A stretch of 64,000 nt of DNA from Odontesthes bonariensis (taxonomy: Eukaryota; Chordata; Actinopteri; Atheriniformes; Atherinopsidae). The stretch lies in NCBI RefSeq assembly GCF_027942865.1, contig NC_134510.1, positions 20,887,209 through 20,951,208 of the forward strand, in the 5' to 3' direction. Shown here piece by piece: positions 36,318 to 48,878 of the stretch. The notes under the pieces were generated by a model. It saw only the letters and a program-made list of their open reading frames with translations. It did not search any database and was not told the origin of the DNA. Made by a program: the position numbers and the translations under genes. How positions within the stretch are numbered: the first letter of the stretch is position 1; each line of letters starts with the position of its first letter.

Positions 36318-39300
36318 TCAAATGTTGCCGTACACATTACAATCCTGCAAAGTTTAAGAAAACTGTGGTCAGTTGTGTGGCTCTCTGTGGTTGAAAGGTT
36401 TATATTTCACAACAAAGAACTGAATCCGTAAAAAAAAAACTCATGTATTCATGTCTTCATTTGAAATATGGTTCAGAAAATGGAACTGCATAACATATGT
36501 AATGGAAGCCAAGCACGACACATGATGTCACATTGCTAAAACACCCAGCAGCCCCAACGCTTGTGATTACTGAGCAAAACACTCTCCTTCTCTGTTTGAG
36601 CCCCATGATTTGAGAAAATCTTGGTAAAATGTGTACCAAAAACCATATCTTAATCTTCTGTCTAAACAGGTTGTTATCAAGGGATAAGACTGAATGTAGC
36701 TTGCTTTTGAAATGAACTCACAAGCTACTGTAATCGGGATGGCAGTGCACTTCTTTACAAGTTGCAGCAGTTGCTTAATTTTGGCTCATTGAACTTCTTT
36801 TCTTAAGAAAAATTAATTCTATATTAGCATATCTAACATATAGTTCCATCTGAAGTCTATGGGTACGCACACGTTTGTGTCATAAAGTGCTTAGTCATTG
36901 TTTTAGGGAAAAATGTCAGGAACAACGACTTCACAACTAAATCAAAAAACCAGTGCTGTCTATCATCTCATATTTGGTGTGTACCTGTTTTGCTGGCATT
37001 TGTTTACACAACAAGTTTCTATGAATATTCGGCAGATAATTCTGCAGTAAAGCTGCATTCAAGTAGTGTCTGAAACGTAACAGCAGCTGTCTAATAACGT
37101 TAAAAGTCACAACACAGTCCAGGAGTCGTCACAGAAATATGGAGACAGACATAAAAACATAACTTTCTTTTTCTGAAATCAAACGTTTTTTTTCAATCAA
37201 TATGGAAGATGATTTAACAATATCCTATTCTAAGCGGCCAGTTTTGAAAGTTTCGAAAGACAAAAATAATCTTGATTCCATGATTCGAGTGTCACCACTA
37301 AACACAGCACTACTGACCTCGGGTGTAACAGGGGGAGGCCGTCTCCGTTTCCTGAATCAAACAGGATGTTAAAGAAAGAAAATAATCAGTGTACAACTAA
37401 AAGAAACACAACAACATATCATTTAAAGGGACTAGGGTACAGCTGTGTTGCTCACTCTTTGGGGGATGGAAAGCGCTGTTTGGGGACACAAGTCTCACAT
37501 GTTACAGCGTTGGTGTTGTTTCTGCAGGAGCAGAAGGAATAACACAGCTTTAGCTTTTGCCTGCGATTCCTGGTGCAGTAGGTGTTGAATAGGGAAACAC
37601 TTACAAATAGCTGACACTGAGGCCAGCAGCGTTGTCTTGGTGCCTGCAATAAAATAAATTTTAAACAAGGCAATAACAAACATTTAATTCATATTACTTA
37701 GTAATTTCCATCAATGTCTAGTACGTCTGGAGTTGTACAAAGGAAGGTTGAAAACAATACCTTGAAAACCGGCTCCAGAATGACCTACAAACACATGGTC
37801 AACCAAATATTTAAATTAATAAAGTGTGACTTTAAGAATGGGAGTGGTTAAATCAACAGACTAAATTAAACAGCAATGAAGATAAATGAAGACCTACCTC
37901 TGATTTTGCCACCCGACTTGACCATCCACTCTTCTACTAAAAAATAGCAGGGTTGTAAACATGAGGCATTCAAACTAAGGAACTAAGACTCAAAATGTTG
38001 GCGTTGGTTGGTCTTACCGAGAGAAACGGCTCCAAATAGATCTCCTGTGTGTTGGACGCATAGTTATTTTCAAAAAAATGGGTCACATGAATTTGTGGAC
38101 TTTTGAAAAACAGCCGACCGCTTACATACCGTTTTTCAGGCCTTGGAGGCTTCTCCCTGTCTCCCTGATAGTATCTCCTTGACATTTTAATAAAGATGTG
38201 AATTTCTTTCAGACAAGAGACTACCAAAAGAAAACAGTCTTGAGGAAATTAAAAAAAAAAAGCTTACCTGGATACTTTATCCCAAAGAGATCTCCTGTTA
38301 AAATCATGAACACACGTCTTTACATTACTCTTTGATGATAAACAGTAAAATATCATCTAAGATATCATCTTTAGCCATACTGACTCATCCACTCAGGATA
38401 ATATTTTTTGAATGGGAAAATATTCAGAGAGCAAGTTGTCTTTCTTCAGTATAGGTTTGATGTTTAAATACATGCCTTTTCTCTGGTCTCAGAGGTGGTC
38501 CCAGCTGATCATCAGGGGTTTTCCTGCTGGTCAGAAAAAAAATACTGTAAAAACATCCTTTAACAGGAGCAAACACACACATTACAAATAGCCTCATTAA
38601 AACAGCTATCTGTGTCAATTGGATTGGTATTACAAATGTAAAGACACATCTTGAACTGATGTCTATTTACTCTACCTCTTCCTGTAGATGAATACCCCAA
38701 ACACAGCGGCTAAGATGATTAAAATGAGTGCAAAAAGTGTGACCGGAACGACCACTGGAGCAGAGCCTCTCCACTGGTACATCATTGTTCCTGGTGATGC
38801 AGAAGGACGGTGAGTGCAACGGTAGTGAGAAATACCACTCAAATCATTGTATAAAATACTTGCATGACATATAAAGGTGGCAGATGAATGCTGGGCTCTA
38901 ACCCTTCACAGTGAATGAAACCGTGTTGGCTTGATGCTTTTCACGCCAGAAGATGGCAGTACAGGTAAGACTTTTGGGTCCGTCTCCTCCAGCAACCATG
39001 AATGTGACGGTGGACGTCCTCTGCCAGATGCCTCTTGATAATGAAATGTCTGAGACCTCACTGGTGATGTAAGGGACACTCCATGAAAACTCTGGAGGAT
39101 GTGATGGACATGTGTGATTGACAGAGCACGAAACCTTTACAGTTGAACCGGCATCGACTTCAGCCGGAACTGTGGTCATCACTGGTTTTTCTGGGGAGGC
39201 TGAAAAGCACAGAGCATAGTCATCGTTCAGATACAAATAGAAATATTTCATGGCGTATTTAGACAGTATAAGTGATTAAGATACCTTTCATAACAATAAA

Positions 39301-39623
39301 TACACAGCTGTTGTTAAATTTGTATTTATCCCGTCCTTTCTCTGCATGAAAGCAGAAAGGCCCATTGTCAAAGGGTTTGATGTCATCAATCTCCAGTGAG
39401 CATTGTCCCTCTTTCACATCTCCCAATATTCTGGTTCGGTACAAAAAATGGTCGATTACATAGCTCCAGTCATTATGGAAGACAATGCCCCCTTTTTTTT
39501 TGGACCAGATGCCACGGGTCATGGGTTCATCCTCTTCGTCCTGGAAACTGCATGGGATCACCACACATGAGTGAGTCAGGGCGCTGAATCTGAAAGGAAC
39601 ATCCGCAGCCAGAACGTGAAATG
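36318..39623 (-). CDS. Siglec/CD22-like receptor A: V-set, C2-set, TM, microexon tail
   Basis: Exons in transcript order: 39623-39285 (V-set, SCVVIPCSF ... GPFCFH), 39199-38903 (C2-set, CSVNHTCPSHPP, SLTCTA), 38790-38676 (TM, VVVPVTLFALILIILAAVF), then phase-2 tail exons 38523-38476, 38294-38268, 38177-38130, 38044-38018, 37933-37898, 37784-37761, 37643-37605, 37521-37456, 37351-37318 and last 36344-36318 (DCNVYGNI, stop). The paired Cys of VVIPC and NHTC is the Siglec hallmark disulfide. The Siglec F-strand Arg that binds sialic acid is replaced by His (FCFH). Exon 38523-38476 seems to use a GC donor. I found no signal-peptide exon upstream, so either it was missed or these exons belong to the gene that starts at 45298. 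Confidence 0.7.
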
Positions 39624-39699
39624 CTGTAGAGAGAGATGAGGGTCGGGGTGGGGGCTTATATCAGTCTACTTGTCATCAATCATGAAGGAAAGGTCAATT

Positions 39700-39990
39700 T
39701 TAAGAGAACTGAAAAATGCACCCACTGTCATTCTTATGTGGCTCTGACTCAACTTCTTCCATTGGTTTCTCATATTCTGGAACGAGATTAAAGTGAGCAA
39801 TATCCAAATAAGTATCTTCAATTGTCATGTTCTCATTAGACAGCAATTTAACATTGTAGTGGATGTTCACATCAACTTGCGGGAGTGAGATATAAACGCT
39901 GATAACAAGATAAAAGGCAACCTGTGGCGGGGTTGTCTGAACCTTTAAAAAATGAAATTTTCTGAAAAGGAATACACAGTATTGTTTGTT
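39700..39990 (-). other. Unassigned open frame with Tyr motif, possible tail exon
   Basis: An open minus-strand frame ends with ENMTIEDTYLDIAHFNLVPE, then YEKPMEEVESEPHKND and a stop at 39700-39702. The acidic, Tyr-containing composition (TYLDI, PEYEKPM) resembles a receptor tail, and it lies just upstream of the V exon at 39623. No ATG of useful size, and no splice-compatible TM exon was found between it and 41657. It could be the tail of the six-Ig gene or chance. Confidence 0.3.
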
Positions 39991-40863
39991 CCTTAGAAAC
40001 TAAATTGTTGGTTTTACTTCTTGATTTTGTGATGACTGAATTTAGAAAACAAGCAAAATGTATAGCCTCCATACGCAGTTTTTCTAATCTCTCTCAACTT
40101 TTTGTTAGCTTCAGAAAACCTTGACTGACGTCAGCCAGCTGTAATTCACACTCACTTTATACCATTATTGGTCAACTGTGTGAAGGTGAGAGACCGTTTC
40201 TGCCCATCAATTATGATTGAACAAGATTTAGGCTATGTGTTTACTTTTACATGATTTTATTCACAAAAGTAATATAAACACATATTGGCTCTGTGTTGAG
40301 GAACTTTTAAAGTTCTCTATTTTTTTAAATTGTGAGACAAAAGCAATACAATCTGAATTTAATGAGTTTAAATTATCTTGCCAAAGCGTAACATTTTCCC
40401 ACTGTTCACTTGCTAATGCATCTGCAGTCACCCAATGACTGATTGCCGCTACTGTCTTTTTTAATTCTTCAATTCATGCTACGTCACTACTGCTGACATT
40501 ACTCGCAAAGCATGAATGCAGCCACTTTCACACAGAAGTCCACAAATTCTACTCTTTAGCAACCTCTGCTGCAAGAAAGAAGTTTAAAACAAGTTTTAAA
40601 AACTGTTCAATTGGTTGCTAACAGCTTTTGGCATAAAAACAAACAGCAGAAGTGCTAAGTTGGCATCAATGGTGCTTTAGGCTCACAGTTGATACACTCA
40701 TTCAGGTCAATACTAAACGCAAAAGATGTGATCAGTGTGATCAGAGAGAACATCACCCTGCCCTTAATGAGCTTCAGATTTGAAAGAGCCAGGCAAGATG
40801 TTTTCTCATTTCCTATCTGTGTCCTAAGCTAATTAGCTGATGGTTTTAATGTACCCACGACTC

Positions 40864-41208
40864 CAGACATCCCAAGTCTCCCGGAAGGTCCGGGAGTCTC
40901 CCTGATATTGATAGTTAATCACGGATGCCCGCGAGTCGGATAAAATATCCCGGATTTTAGACTATTCGAGGGAGTTTTTTTTTTTTTTTTTCAATGCGAG
41001 TGAGAGCGTGCAGGCAATAAAATAACTCGTGCAACTTGCGTGTTTCGACTGCGCAGGCACGAGAGAGAGGGGTGTGGGGAGAGGTTGCTTTTGAAACCTG
41101 TCTGTCCAAAGCGACGCTCTGTTCAACGAGCGTCCAGGGCGACTGCTTGTCGGGGGGAGGAGACTGAGTCATCTCCCTGAAATGAGTTTTTGGAACTTGG
41201 GATGTCTG
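40864..41208. mobile_element. Small inverted-repeat element (MITE-like) 1
   Basis: Ends CAGACATCCCAAGT and ACTTGGGATGTCTG, flanked by CGACT on both sides. A long T run lies inside. It sits in the intron or spacer between the six-Ig set and receptor A. Confidence 0.65.
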
Positions 41209-41213
41209 CGACT

Positions 41214-41596
41214 AGGCTGCGGCTACACGAAAACGTTTTTCACTGTAAACGATACTTTTTCTTATCGTTTCGCTGTCGCGGCCACACGGAGCCGGCGTTC
41301 CCACTACCCCAAAACGATAGTTTTTGAAAACGGGTTCCAGAGTGGGAAAGTTTGAAAACGGCCTCGTTTCGTTTCCATTGTTACAGCTAAAACGTTTTTG
41401 CGTCAGTCACACGTTGACGCTGGGAGCCAATTTTAACACTTCTCTATTGTCTCACAGCGTGGCGTGACACAGTGGCGTGTGTACTGCCTCGTTTCATCGT
41501 TTTTGTCTGGACAGCAGCGCGTTTCCGTGTGGTCGCAAGAATTTTCGAACCCGTTTTCAAAAAAAACCTCGTTTCGTTTTCGTGTAGCCGTAGCCT
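41214..41596. mobile_element. Small inverted-repeat element (MITE-like) 2
   Basis: Ends AGGCTGCGGCTACACGAAAA and the reverse of AGGCTACGGCTACACGAAAA. It abuts element 1. No coding frame. Confidence 0.65.
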
Positions 41597-41656
41597 TATA
41601 GTACCCACATCTCTTAAAGTGTCAAACTATCAGGTTCAACATGTAAAAAAACTCAC

Positions 41657-44600
41657 TTTTTATGTTGAGAATTGCAGAGTCTGAGGTATTTCCAGTGTTA
41701 AACTCTGCAGTGCAAGTCAAAGATCTTCCATCATCTTCCAGAGAGCCAATAAATGTCAAATTGAACTCTGTCCTGTATGTATTGTTGAACATAATTTTGG
41801 TTTTAAACGAACTCTGCATGTTTTTGTAGTTCCACACAATGGTTGGTGTGTTTTTCTTGCATTTGTAGGAAACAGAACAAATGACGCTCTTTGCTACACC
41901 CTCTGTTACTTCGCCTGGTGGTTCAACCATTTTGATGTCTTCGTGGGGACCTGAGAAGAAAATGTGATTGTACAGATAAAGCTCAAGAGCATAAATTCGA
42001 ATTCGAATTCGGCACCTAATGTTGTACCCACATTCAACATTCAGTCTGAGATCACTTGTGGCTCTCTGGTCACCGGGGTATCTGACAGTACACTTCACAC
42101 TCTTGTTTTCTTCTTCTGCAATCCACGTTCGCTCTACTGTTCTTTTCCAAATCCCATCTGATACCAGAGAGTCCATGAGGTAGTCTGTCCCAGATATACC
42201 ATGTAGAGTTAGGACCGGCGGATCAGAGAGACATGTATGTTGCACACTGCAAGACACTCTGCTCTGTTCTCCCACCCTTGGGATAACAATGATTCTCAGC
42301 TGTGGTTCCTGTGCAAGGTCTATGAAATCAAAGAGAAAAAAGTGAAAACAAAGAGAGAGCAGAAGTGACTCTAAACTTTATATCTATACTTTATAGAGTT
42401 TAGCCAGAAAGTTGACTGCATAACAGGAGATTAACACTTACCTGAAACATGGATCTGAACGGTCTTATCATAAAATGAGTGGCCCTGGTCGTGGTAGGAA
42501 GTAATGGGTTTTTTATCGATCCACGGGTAGATGCGGTCTTGGTCGTGTGACATCTCCAGCTTCTCTATCTTAAGGCTACAATTCCTGTCCTCCGCAGATC
42601 CAATCACTGTGGTTATCCCTCTATACTTACTGATAACATTTCCTCCTCTTTGGTTGAAAACGGCTGGGTAACCTTGGCTCTCGTACAAGTACCATATTAC
42701 TTGGAGGCCCTGAGGCTGGGAGTTAGCACAGGAGAACTTGCAAGGAATGAGAAGACATGACCCTCTCAGTCCTGTTATGCTTCTAGGAGTCAAGAAGGAC
42801 CAACCCAGAGAGAGCATATTTCCTGCAAAAGTGAAGCAGTTGAAGCAAAGTTCCAGGTTGTTATCAAGGTTTCTGTGGAGTAACTATCTGAAATGAAAAC
42901 AAACGATAAGCACTTTTTCTGTTGGTGAAGATAACATGCCACTAAACATGAGGCAGGGTTCCATCTGAGCCCTGCTTCATGGTAAATAGGGACACAGACA
43001 TGAAACAAAAAAAAATGTTGCAGATGGAAACAAACTGATAAATTACATTGTCTACAAGCATCATGATGTTTGTGAAGTTTGTGGGTGGGGAGAGAGTCAT
43101 CCCAGTAAGGTACAAAATGTAGAGTCTACTTTAAAAAAAGCTTTGATGTTTTCCAAACTATGTTAAATGTATGCACCTAACCATGTGCGGATGCCTAAAC
43201 CTAACAGAACACAACATATAAAAAAAACCTGCAAACAATGAAAAAAGGTTTGAAAGTAGGGGACAAACTTAGACAGACTTAGGTCTCTTTGATGTACGGT
43301 TTCGGACATTTTCCTAACTCATGATGATGAGTTTTTAGCCTCTTAAAATTGAACAGCCCTGTGCATATTCTTTTTTTTGTGTCCATCTAAACAAGAAAAA
43401 AAAAATGATTGTCCAATATCAAAAATGCATGGACTTCTGGACTGTCTTGTCTATTTATAAACCCACAGGATCCAGAAAAAGATACTATTCAAGATGACTG
43501 ATGTTAGCCCAGCAACAACTTTCTTTTGTACCTGTTTTGACCTCCACTAATTACAGTAACAAGTAAGAGTGAAGTGAGAGTACTGTTGAGGAAAAAACAT
43601 GGATCATAGATGCTCTTGCATTGACATGAGTTATAAAAAGCTAGCTTAATGCAAACAAGGGTTTTTCTGGCTCTGATTATTTGCTTCAGTTACAAGTTTG
43701 AATGCAGAATGCAGTACAAGAACATTTTATATATTTTTTATGTATTTCCCTCTTTAAAAATTAATGCTGAGAAAAATATTTAAATTGACCAGCAATGTGT
43801 AACAAATCTATGATCACGTGACATTGCATGACATAAAATGTAAAAAAAAAAAAAAAAAAAAACATGAAAGGGGCTGGAAAAATATGATTAGTAATAGTAA
43901 CTACATTCTACCAAAATCCATTTCACTACAGAAATTGTTGGTGATGCAAAGGAAAGACTGGACAGTCTAAGATGGCTGGTAAGGTTTTTACATGAAGAAA
44001 ACTATTTGCACTCACTTTTAACTTGGAGGGTGATCCTCGCTTGCTGTGTCTGTCCTCCAGTGAATCGTGCGTCGCATATCAGAGATCGTCCATGGTCGTT
44101 AGCTGTTGATGTGAATGTCAGTGTAGAAACGGTCTTCCACAAAGTATTCCCTCCTACCTGTGTAGTATGAGTGGAGGCTGGCATGCCAGCATAGTTCCAT
44201 GTGAGAGTGGGTATATCTTTAGGGCATGTGTATGAGGCAGTGCAGGTTACTTTGCTTGCAATTCCCTCAAGGAATTCATTTGATGTAGGGCTGACAGTCA
44301 ACTGGGAAAAGGAGCCTGAGACAGAAACAGTAAACAAATGGTAAGATTAAGAATAAAGGGAAAATTGGTTTATTCATGCATGGTCATTACATACATTTGG
44401 CATCAAAAGTTTTGAAAGCACTTGTTGTGATGCCACCAGGGTGTTTGACAGTGCACTTCACAGTTTGATGGTCTCGCTCTATGACAAAAGTTGTTGTCAA
44501 GGTAGTTGTAGATGTGCCATCAGCTCGGTCAGTTTGACGTTGATGGTCGTTTTTCAGTGGGATGTTGAGGCTGAGAATCGGGGGATTTGTGGAACAGGTG

Positions 44601-45298
44601 TGATCAGCGGAGCATTGCACAGTTATGGTGTTTCCAACCTTCATGTCACCAGTAATAACAATTTCCGGATCATTTGCCCTGTCTTTGCAAAGGACACGGT
44701 AATTAAATGCACATGCATACAATTAATAATCAGCTATAATTCCAAGTTCAAACTGGTAACATACCTACAACCTCAATTGTTACGGTTGTGTCATAGAATG
44801 CGTAGGTGCTTTTTCCAACATTCTCTGGATCTACCCAAGGATAAAGCTTCTGTCCGTGGTGAGACCAGGACACTGGATTGATCTCTAGAGTGCACGTTTT
44901 GCCATATAGAGAATGTAATACACGTGTTTTTCCATTGAACATGGAGATGACATTACTGGGGTACCAGTTGTCATAAACTAAGGGATATCCTCGGCTCACA
45001 TACTGGTACCAAACAACACGATCTGGTCTCGCAGGTGGATACATGAAGTAGTCAAAACTACAAGGGATGACCAGGCAGGAACCCACCAGGCCTTTGATAT
45101 TGTTTGGCAAATTTACATGCCAAGTCCTGGACCTGCAGAAAACACATCCGGCAAGAAGGAAACAATAATGCAAAATAAATGACTAGATTAAAAAAAATAT
45201 TTTCAGCTCAGTCAGTTTTCATGTTTGACAAATAGTTAGAATTAAAAATGAGTACCAAGAACCCAGAAGCGCAGGAAAAAATGGCTGAATCCAGACAT
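41657..45298 (-). CDS. Siglec/CD22-like six-Ig-domain set (V-C2-C2-V-C2-C2)
   Basis: Exons in transcript order: 45298-45256 (signal, MSGFSHFFLRFWVL), 45132-44765 (V1, GSCLVIPCSF, WYQYVSRGYP), 44682-44395 (C2), 44315-44016 (C2, CTASYTCPKDIPTLTW), 42822-42442 (V2, GSCLLIPCKF, WYLYESQGYP), 42319-42032 (C2, CSVQHTCLSDPPVL) and 41950-41657 (C2, CSVSYKCKKNTPTIVW). All Ig exon junctions are phase 1 with good donors, including the last (AAAA/GTGAGT), so more exons must follow. V1 and V2 belong to a subtype with YPWVD/YPWID where Siglecs have the F-strand Arg region. The V1 acceptor at 45132 is in phase 2 while the signal exon ends in phase 1, so this first joint is doubtful. No TM exon was found before receptor A at 39623, so an eight-Ig fusion is possible. 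Confidence 0.65.
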
Positions 45299-45509
45299 CT
45301 TAGGCTGAAGAGAATGACATTTCTAAAAAAAATAAAACAAGTAAAATTTGTACTTGTGTCATGCATTGAAGCTACAAAACTTATATGGTTCAGTGTAAAG
45401 AGGGAATTTGTCTGCATAAAGTAAGGAAGAATCAAGCTCAAAGCTGCAGGGCAAAGACTTCCTGTCCTGGCTTTCAAGCTTGAACAGTTCTAGCAGTGGT
45501 GTTTTGGGT

Positions 45510-48500
45510 AGAGAAACCGCCTTATACACCCAAACCTTATTTTCTGTGAAAGTACAGGTTATTCAATGAAAGAACAGACATAAAGTGTAAACAACATCAA
45601 CAGCCCAATACCGTTGTCGTACTACATATTTTGGATATTTTATCATCTGCTCAAATTCAGGGAAACTGAAACTGAACTAAGCATCATTTGAGGGATGAGA
45701 GAACTTGTGCCCAACACTTTCTTTTCACATTATTGTGAATTTTAATTCAAATCCAAATAACTGCCCTATTTAGAAAAAACACTAACAACATTACTTTCTT
45801 TAGTAAAGTATATCTGTTTATGACCAAAATCTAACATGTCCCCAAATTAATTTTCACGTTTTAGAGGAAAAATATAAAGTGTAATGTTGACAATAATACC
45901 AAAAACCAAAGTGTATTAAATAAGAAGAAACTATTCAGAAATGGAAAAACTCATGAAACCTTACAGTAAAGCCTGGTATAACACCATACATGTTTCTTAT
46001 CTAAAATCTATGCTAAGTAAACTATCTTAGTGAGAAAAAAAAAAAAAGAGGAACAGAAACTATGCACTTTTTTTCCAAGCACAGAGTTTATTCTCAAAAA
46101 GATGAAATGAAAAAAATGAAAATAAAACAGGCACTTCCCCTTAGCGCATCTATGCAAATGACAGTGAAGCTAACCATTTGGTCGTCGTCGTAAAGCTTAA
46201 AAGTTCTCTTGCTGTTGATCAGTTCGAGATCATCATGAGCCATCAAAGCAAAAACCTGAACAGCATCATTTATACATTAACTCGTCTAAAAAGAAACTAA
46301 ACAAACCACTGTTCTCTCATCATAAATAAAGCGTAGAGAAACCGCCTTATACACCCAAACCTTATTTTCTGTGAAAGTACAGGTTATTCAACCGAAACAG
46401 GATTTCAATAAACACTGTATGTTTCAGATATTCAGAAATAACCTGGTAAAAACATACATTATGCACTCTAGATTCAACTGAAAAAACATGTGATGTTACA
46501 TTTCTCTAGGTATTTCAGTTAAATGAGGAAGCAACATTTAAAACACACCAGGAAAATAAATGGCACCAAAAGTGCCAGAAATACAATTTGTAATTTACTG
46601 GAGATTCACGGCAGATATTTCATAAATAGAAATCAGGCAGCTACAAAACAAACATCACTGTGTTGTTTCTTTAACAAATGCTAAAATGTATCGATAGACT
46701 GAAACAATTCAGCTTGTTTCTAAAGCACTTTAATCTTCAAACAGGCGAAACAACATAGAATTTCCTTGTGAAGAAAACATTCCCAGTACCACTGATCTTA
46801 TTATGATACCTTATTTATAGCATATAAATGTACCTTATGATAAAATTAATAATCAACTGAGAGACAAATTGATTTAAAAGTAATTTAGATGTTGTCACTG
46901 ATTAAATACATATATAAATAAACCGTATATTCCTATTGTCTCCCATACAATATGGCATTACTAATAAAAAGGTCTGTAACACTATCAGCAACTAAAACTA
47001 GTCGCACCTCTGAATTTGTAATCAACATTTATCTATTGTCATTAACTTATTGTTCAATCATTAATGAGCAGTTTGTTCTAAATCAGAATTTAAAGTTTTG
47101 AAATGCAAGAAAATTAAAATGCTTCTTCCTACACTTTTCTGTAAAAGTGCAATGACTTACCTCCGGTGTTGAAATTAAGAAGAGTTACCACTTTACAACT
47201 TTTAAAAACACCCCCCTTCGTCAAGCCTGCCCTAAAAAAGTGGGCAGGGGATATGATTTCCCACCTACAAGGAGAGCAAAGATCCTGTTTGCTTTGATGG
47301 ATGCTGTTAATAGAATAGAATAGAAAATACTTTATTCATCCACCATGGGGGATATTCAAAGTTATCAATAATTAAATAAATCAATAACTTCTTAATCTAT
47401 TAATAAGACTTCAGTGTAAAAAAATATGTATTGTATAATATATTTTTCTCCTAAACTTTCTGTTCAAGTTGGTTCTTTCTTGCAAGCACATGTAACCCCC
47501 CCCGCTGGCCATTAGATTTAATGCAATTTTAAGGTGCTCCGACATAATCTTAATTATTATTTTTTTTATCAATTCTGAAATATCTTGCTTCTTACTTCTA
47601 AAACTTCTTTTGCAATTACAATCAGCTTATCAGCTTCTAACCAAAGTTTTAATCTAAATTTGTATAACCAGTGACATGGTATATTTTTTGCAGTTTAGCA
47701 GGTGCATTTAGCAGTCTAATCTATATGGTCTTGGTAATTATGTAAGTAGTACCTACATATTTGAATTTCCTCCTATGGGGGATGAATAAAGTATTTTTCT
47801 ATTCTATTTTCTATTCTTTCTATTCTATTTTTCTAAGTTTATTTTGGGCTGCATGGTTGTGTGGTTAGGACTGTTGCCTCACAGTAAGAGGGTTCCTGGT
47901 TTGAACCCCAGCTGGGAAACTCATTGTTGGACCTCACCCATATTTCAAATCTAGCCGTCATTTTGAGCTTCACGCCTGTCTAGTTTCCTAACAGATCTCA
48001 CCCACTTGTGACTCCCTCATGTTGACTAAATCTTTCCAGATTAACCGATCATTTAAACACCTGCCAAGTGCTCAAAAAACAAATGTGTTCATGCTTCAGT
48101 TGGTTTCTTGCATGAAAGAACAGACATAAAGTGTAAACAACATCAACGGCCCAATACCGTTGTTGTACTACATATTTTATCATCTACTCAAATTCAGGGA
48201 AACTGAAACTGAACTAAGCATCATTTGAGGGATGAGAGAACTTGTGCCCAACACTTTCTTTTCACATTATTGTGAATTTTAATTCAATTCCAAATAACTG
48301 CCCTATTTAGAAAAAACACCAACAACATAACTTTCTTTAGTAAAGTATATGTGTTTATGACCAAAATCTAACGTGTCCCCAAATTAATTTTCACGTTTTA
48401 GAGGAAAAATATAAAGTGTAATGTTGGCAATAATACCAAAAACCAAAGTGTATTAAATAAGAAGAAACTATTCAGAAATGGAAAAACTCATGAAACCTTA

Positions 48501-48878
48501 CAGTAAAGCCTGGTATAACACCATACATGTTTCTTATCTAAAATCTATGCTAAGTAAACTATCTTAGTGAGAAAAAAAAAAAGAGGAACAGAAACTATGC
48601 ACTTTTTTTTTCCAAGCACAGAGTTTATTCTCAAAAAGATAAAATGAAAAAAATGAAAAGAAAACAGGCACTTCCCCTTAGCGCATCTATGCAAATGACA
48701 GTGAAGCTAACCATTTGGTCGTTGTCGTAGAGCTTAAAAGTTCTCTTGCTGTTGATCAGTTCGAGATCATCATGAGCCATCAAAGCAAAAACCTGAACAT
48801 CACAGCATCATTTATACATTAACTCATCTAAAAAGAAACTAAACAAACCACTGTTCTCTCATCATAAATAAAGCGTAG
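45510..48878. repeat. Duplicated non-coding block, 45566-46335 and 48116-48878
   Basis: About 770 bp is repeated almost exactly at 48116-48878. In addition, a 57-bp stretch starting GTAGAGAAACCGCC occurs at 45509 and 46333, bounding the first block. Minus-strand LINE tails lie at 47308-47355 and an opposite one at 47771-47832. A tRNA-like dispersed repeat (TGCCTCACAGTAAGAGGG, GGTTTGAACCCC) lies at about 47850-47930. No gene seen between 45.3 and 48.9 kb. Confidence 0.75.

Noticed and set aside
47850-47930. tRNA gene
   Set aside because: The A/B-box-like sequence (TGCCTCACAG, GGTTTGAACCCC) belongs to a common fish dispersed repeat. No cloverleaf with matching acceptor stem was found.
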